A stretch of 49,319 nucleotides of DNA from Ectocarpus siliculosus (lineage: Eukaryota > Sar > Phaeophyceae > Ectocarpales > Ectocarpaceae), in the NCBI GenBank assembly GCA_000310025.1, contig FN649744.1, positions 69,564 to 118,882 on the forward strand. Direction: 5' to 3'. Shown here one piece after another: positions 46,309-49,319 of the stretch (position 1 is the stretch's first letter; each line of letters starts with the position of its first letter). The notes beneath the pieces are model-generated. The model ran no database searches and was not told where the DNA came from. It worked only from the letters and a program-made list of their open reading frames with translations. Both the position numbers and the translations under genes were made by a program.

Positions 46309-47792
46309 CGGCTACGGCGTAGCTTCGAAGCAGCCGTTCAGCTTGTTGCTTCCTCAAGGCCTGTGGCGAGTAGCTTTCGAGTCGGCGGTGCCCGACACGA
46401 AAGACCAACGCCTCCACGCCGTCCTCCTGTCCGCCCTCTCCTCTTGTCTCGCCCTCGCCGCTGAAGATGCCGCCGCCCTCGCGGGGGGCGGCGGTGGCGG
46501 CGGTGAGGCCGGGACAGCGTCTTGGCGGACGGCTTGCTCGGCGACGGTTTCGTCCGGTCTAGTCGTGGCGGTGGTCGGGGAGGCGTTTGCTCGCGGCCTC
46601 GGGCTTGGGGACGAAGCAAACAGGTGCATTGTGTGTAGTCTGGCGAGGCGTGCCTTTTTTCGCTCGAGCGGTCGGTTTGAGGCACATTGCCATTTTTGAG
46701 GTACACGCTCAATTTTGGGGTACACGGCCTTTTTCGAGGTACACGCTCAATTTTGAGGTACACGGCCATTTTTGAGGTACGCGGTCATCTTGAGGTACGC
46801 GGCCATTTCTGAGGTACACGGTCATTTTGAGGTTCGCGACCATCTCTGAGGTACACGGTCACTTTGAGGTACACGGTCATTTTGAGGTAGGGGTGGTAAG
46901 TAGGAATCGAATCGCGTACTGCAGCATGAACACTCCACGCTCCTGCGCAACACACCCCCTAATGCGTGAGCGATTGTTCTCGCCTTATGTCCCGCAACAA
47001 AACAGCACCCATATGCAACCGTGGCCGGATGGGTGGCCATGTTTTGACCTCGCACCGTGTCCGTCGAGAAATAATCCACTGGTGCTTGACATCCCCTTTG
47101 ACCCACCTCTGTTTGCTGCAGGCTTATGGCCGTCCGGTGCGGAACCTACAAGGCTCCGGTGCCTTCCGCCGCTGATCTGGTGCCCGGGGCAAAGACGCTC
47201 TACACAAGCGATGGGCAAGCGGTGACCATAGTGGCCGCCCACGTGGATCCAGGTTAGTGATACTGCTGTTCCTCCGCAGGATGGATGGTGATATTGGCGT
47301 TAGCCTTTTGCGTGGATACCCTTCCCTGCGGGTGCTGTGAATCAAGCAGAGGATCGTTGTTGCGTGGAACAGTATTCGGGCATGTGTGTTGGGCACGAAG
47401 TGGGTTCGTTGAGGGTGTGGTTGTGCTATCTGTCTTGGCAAGCATGTTCCTCACGTCTAGGGTCAGTCAGAAGTGTGCGAGGTTAACGTTACCAACTGAT
47501 GCACCGGACCGACCGAGTAAACGCAGTAAGAGGGAATGATCTGACTGCTTAACCTTACTCTCAGGCTTGAAATGAAAGCAAGTACCCCCGGGGGGAAAGG
47601 TGGAGAAGTACAGAACGCTAGTCCACGACAGTACTGTTTTCGTTCCTTCTGTCTGACTGACCCCGGCTGGTGCGTCACACGTACAGCAGTATACCGAAAA
47701 CGTGAAGACTGGCGCCCAGAATAGATTGGACGAAAACAGGCAATACAGAAAGAGGGAGACAGAGACAGAGACAGACACAGATAGAGAGAGCA

Positions 47793-47823
<31 letters not shown>

Positions 47824-49319
47824 TGCGTCTGTCGGGTTGGCGGTTGTGAAGCGCTGCTTTCGGCCGAAGAACTCCCCTCCAGTCTTCAAAACGGCGGCGG
47901 TTGATTACCCGTGGCGCTTGCCTGTGTTTGCTAAGCTCGGCTCCCTACCCCCGTATAGCCAAAGTTTGAGAGTGCCCCGTCGTGATGTTTTCTCCCGTGA
48001 ATGAAAATCTCCGTCTTGTTTTGACGCCACCCGTCCGTCCGTCCGTCCTCAGGTGGCGGCGAGGGGTACTACACCGTCCGACCTATCCCAGCACCCGGCG
48101 GCACCGCCGATGACGCCGGTCGAGAGCGGCAAACCGTCCTCGGGCGCCTTTCCGTCACACCCCCCTCCCCACGCTCTTCGGGAGCCGTAGCCGCCCCCCC
48201 CCCCCACGCCCGTTGGCTAGTACGACCGGCTGTGGCGGCGAAACTGGGGGAGGTTTTGGCCGGTCCCGTCTCCGCGATCGAGCGGCGTCTCTGGGAACAC
48301 CTAGGCCGGTCTCCGGAGATGTCTGGCCCGGAGGCGCCGGCGCTGTCCTCGGCCACCGCAGCGGCGCTCCGCGGAGTCGCGTCGACGTGCGTGAGAGCGG
48401 CGCTGCTATGTGGTTCCAACCCCCGCGGTACCGCCGGTGGGGGGAGTCAAGAAGCTTGGGAAGGGGTCCGCCCGGGAATCCTGACCCTGAGAAACCGGTG
48501 GGCGGCGGCGGCGGCCAAGTCCGGGAGCGCGGTCCTGGCATCGAAGACCGGCGGTGGCGGCGGCGGGACTGTCCAGGCGGCGGCGACGGTGGCCCTGGCG
48601 GCCTCCGTGCTCTCGGGGTTCCTAGCCGCGACGCCCCTCATGCCGTCCGACGAAGAGGGCATGCGGCTCATGCCGGCGAGGATAAGGGGATCCTTGTGCG
48701 GAGAAGCGGCGGGGGGGGCGGGCTCCGCGGCCGCAGCTCTCGGGTGGAGGAGGGTGCAGGGGACGGCGAGCCTGGCCTGGCTCCGCGACTGCGCCGAGGC
48801 GTCTTGCAAGGTGCACGTGTCTGCCTCGCTGGGGTCCCTCGGAAGCGACATTTTCGTCGGCACGCAGGCGGAGACGGAGGCGGCCGTGGTGGCGCTGGTC
48901 AGGTCGGCGGTTCGGCGGCGGCGGGGCGACAATAGTGTTGTCGGGGGAGGTTCCTTCGACTTGGCGCTGGCGAGGGCTTGTGCGGGGCTCTTCGCGGCCG
49001 AGAGCTGCCGCCTCTCTCAGGGGCACGCGGCGTCCCTGTCCTGCGATTCCAAGGCGGCCGTGGTCTCGTGGGCGGTGTCCAAGTTCTTGCTCAGCGGTGG
49101 CCGGATGGCGTCAGCAACGGCGGCGGGGGGGACCTTGGTCAGCAGCTTCGGAGGCGGCGACGACGACGCTGCTGCTCTGTGCCTGGAGACCGCGCGCTTG
49201 CTGACGGCCACCGCGTGGGACGGGCGCGTAGGGTGGGGAGGGGGCGCCGTGGCGGCGGCGGCGGGGGGGGGACGCCTGGTTTTGGCCGCCTGCGTTGCCC
49301 CCGGCGTGTCTCTCGGGCG
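33875..49319 (+). CDS. LTN1: E3 ubiquitin-protein ligase listerin (LTN1/RKR1), 3' partial
   Basis: Listerin ubiquitylates nascent chains on stalled 60S subunits (family knowledge). Sixteen exons join in phase: 33875-33942, 34694-34919, 35386-35504, 35816-36044, 36418-36540, 36825-36903, 37181-37263, 40299-40460, 40881-41285, 41676-42364, 42878-43148, 43509-43797, 44336-44487, 44765-46623, 47122-47252 and 48053 to the window end, still open. Conserved N-terminal landmarks are GFIGF (residues 36-40), LSKRDVTTKLKAL (118-130), LMSSLMGPWFCSQ (exon 36418) and SAKEAFEAVFPEAKRA (exon 36825). The remainder is alpha-helical repeat sequence with Gly, Ala and Ser tracts. About 2050 codons are visible, already longer than human listerin (about 1.8 kb of residues), because of low-complexity inserts. 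The RING domain would lie beyond the window. The exons from 44765 on are markedly GC-rich. Intron 7 contains the assembly gap. Confidence 0.92.
35522..35613 (+). repeat. (GA)n/(GACA)n microsatellite
   Basis: Compound purine-rich simple repeat in listerin intron 3 (35505-35815). The ORFs crossing it (runs of Arg/Glu/Gln) are artefacts of the repeat. Confidence 0.9.
37559..38032 (-). CDS. Unassigned 157-codon minus-strand frame
   Basis: Open on the minus strand within listerin intron 7. The middle has a helical, coding-like composition (for example FALNLANAVLSKVKELLLQA), but I recognise no domain and see no matching splice sites. It may derive from a mobile element. It does not resemble the next expected segment of the importin exons on the far side of the gap. 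Confidence 0.25.
   Translation of the reverse strand: MVPRVSPHDRLPSAPSGAHLCHCWCSSHRWLRAMKPAGYLKHVVFYTRRHLVWPGFALNLANAVLSKVKELLLQARSQLSAPNFTLLPAGKGVDDFARNFARVHCIGIGSVEGLEKFGIATTRVVPVNHYIAFMPTKHAQRVYLQFCWKSPASSPAT
38390..38489. other. Assembly gap of 100 N
   Basis: Exactly 100 undetermined bases, the usual placeholder for a gap of unknown size. A poly-C run precedes it, and the donor site of the minus-strand importin exon abuts it on the right. Confidence 0.99.
38498..39392 (-). CDS. Importin-7/8-like (RanBP7 family) gene fragment, two exons
   Basis: Two minus-strand exons, 39392-39317 and 38659-38498, join in phase 2. Joined, they contain MEYIQNAWDVLRFLTYYG then GISEQLWSVFPMLYRTWDKW and VPIDNYISRGTDVF. 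This matches the C-terminal HEAT-repeat part of importin-7/8 and the plant SAD2-type importins (a helix, then S-x-x-LW-x-x-x-P, then P-x-DNYISRGT), which carry ribosomal proteins and other cargoes into the nucleus. Both exons keep GT donors and AG acceptors, so this is not a processed copy. The rest of the gene is absent: one side is the N gap, the other a repeat and unreadable sequence. Its position inside a listerin intron is suspicious. Confidence 0.75.
38700..38830. repeat. Short tandem GCGCAAAG-type repeats
   Basis: Several imperfect units built on GAAGGTNCNGCGCAAAGCGG lie upstream of the importin acceptor, within the importin intron 38660-39316. They make an artefactual open frame on the minus strand. 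Confidence 0.6.
39437..40035 (-). mobile_element. Retroposon copy B, same family as 3805-4430
   Basis: Nearly collinear with copy A over about 600 bp, sharing for example GTAGTCGTTAGACC, CTCACATCACCAAGCGCGAA, CAACGTGG and the repeated CCCAACCCCGATGGCAAAC unit. Read on the minus strand it ends in GAGTAC and a long C-run at 39430-39440. The other end runs into the unreadable block, so a target duplication cannot be checked. Confidence 0.8.
40022..40278. other. Low-quality sequence: runs of single bases
   Basis: The block is almost entirely homopolymers of 4 to 24 bases in arbitrary order (G-runs, T-runs, C-runs). This looks like base calling after polymerase slippage on a poly-G/poly-C template and not like genomic sequence. 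Open frames reported across it (Pro/Phe/Gly/Lys runs) have no meaning. Confidence 0.85.
41560..41655 (+). repeat. 5'-truncated retroposon copy
   Basis: Only the 3' end of the copy A/B family is present: GTCAATGGTCTAATCGCTAA, then GCATGC, then AAGAGTACCCCCCC. It lies in listerin intron 9, just before the acceptor at 41675, so its C-run may now serve as the polypyrimidine tract. Confidence 0.6.
43372..43466 (+). repeat. 5'-truncated retroposon copy
   Basis: Contains GCTCCGTCCCGGCATTGTAG, GGATGTGAGG, ATGGTCTAGCGGCTACGGCA and GAGTAC followed by C-runs, matching the 3' part of copies A and B. It lies in listerin intron 11 (43149-43508). Confidence 0.65.
43945..44025 (+). repeat. tRNA-derived SINE-like head
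   Basis: A pol III B-box (GCGGGTTCGAATC, about 44003) follows an A-box-like GTGGCTTAAATAGTTGA by about 45 bp. The acceptor arms do not pair, so this is not a functional tRNA. It lies in listerin intron 12 (43798-44335). The reverse strand reads DSNPQPRESE, an artefact of the repeat. Confidence 0.5.
46679..46889 (-). repeat. 18-20 bp minisatellite, about 11 units
   Basis: Eleven degenerate units of GAGGTACACGGTCATTTT begin directly after the large listerin exon (46623) inside its intron. Variants alternate GCTCAATTTT and GGCCATTTTT. On the minus strand it follows the tRNA-like sequence at 46890-46965 and may be the tandem tail of a SINE. Confidence 0.85.
46890..46965 (-). repeat. tRNA-like pseudogene or SINE head
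   Basis: On the minus strand the segment starts GGGGGTG, has an A-box-like TTGCGCAGGAGCGTGG and a B-box GATTCGATTCC, and ends CACCCCT, which can pair with the start over seven bases with one wobble. The T-arm stem does not pair properly, so it is not a normal tRNA. It lies in listerin intron 14 (46624-47121). Confidence 0.4.
47757..47823 (+). repeat. (GACA)n/(GA)n microsatellite
   Basis: Compound simple repeat in listerin intron 15 (47253-48052), similar in type to the one at 35522-35613. Confidence 0.9.

Noticed and set aside
47702-48004. Plus-strand frame with Arg/Glu/Thr runs
   Set aside because: It is created by the GA/GACA microsatellite within a listerin intron.
48213-48935. 240-codon plus-strand frame rich in Gly/Arg
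   Set aside because: It is an off-frame reading of the last listerin exon, which is open in the correct frame from 48053 to the window end.

Overview
The window looks like nuclear DNA of an intron-rich, GC-rich eukaryote. Four protein-coding genes can be spliced exon by exon with matching phases: 19, 5, 4 and at least 16 exons in the window, with short exons and introns of about 0.3-6 kb. Long introns, low-complexity Ala/Gly/Ser tracts, Ty3/gypsy chromodomain and Ty1/copia elements, and a draft assembly with a 100-N gap and a stretch of failed base calls suggest a stramenopile, most likely a brown alga of the Ectocarpus type. This organism call is inference; no RNA gene or organelle marker confirms it.

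Layout. (1) 116-14272, +: 3' part of UFD2/UBE4, the U-box ubiquitin conjugation factor E4. Its introns hold a near-perfect long inverted repeat, a telomere-like tract, a 0.6 kb retroposon with a 17 bp target duplication, and a 0.86 kb TIR element. (2) 15638-17945, -: a 337-residue AlkB-type 2-oxoglutarate/Fe(II) dioxygenase with a C-terminal GRF zinc finger, tail to tail with UFD2. (3) 19277-19951, -: an open frame with two tandem UBZ4-type zinc fingers, possibly upstream exon(s) of the AlkB gene. (4) 20327-27965, +: a 220-residue HAD-fold hydrolase whose first intron (6.4 kb) carries an almost complete LTR retrotransposon (20747-26487). (5) 27966-33874: a repeat-rich spacer with a shuffled dispersed repeat, a broken Ty1/copia gag-protease remnant on the minus strand and an unassigned acidic ORF. 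(6) 33875-window end, +: LTN1/listerin, the RING E3 ligase of ribosome-associated quality control; about 2050 codons are visible and the RING end lies beyond the window. Its seventh intron contains a 100-N gap, two correctly spliced minus-strand exons of an importin-7/8-like gene, a second copy of the 0.6 kb retroposon and about 250 bp of unreadable homopolymers, so a mis-scaffolded contig is likely there.

Functional theme. Two large ubiquitin ligases (UFD2 and listerin) flank an alkylation-repair-type dioxygenase and a pair of putative ubiquitin-binding zinc fingers. This may be coincidence. The AlkB plus GRF plus UBZ4 arrangement is the most interesting biology, because it would give a nucleic-acid demethylase its own ubiquitin reader.
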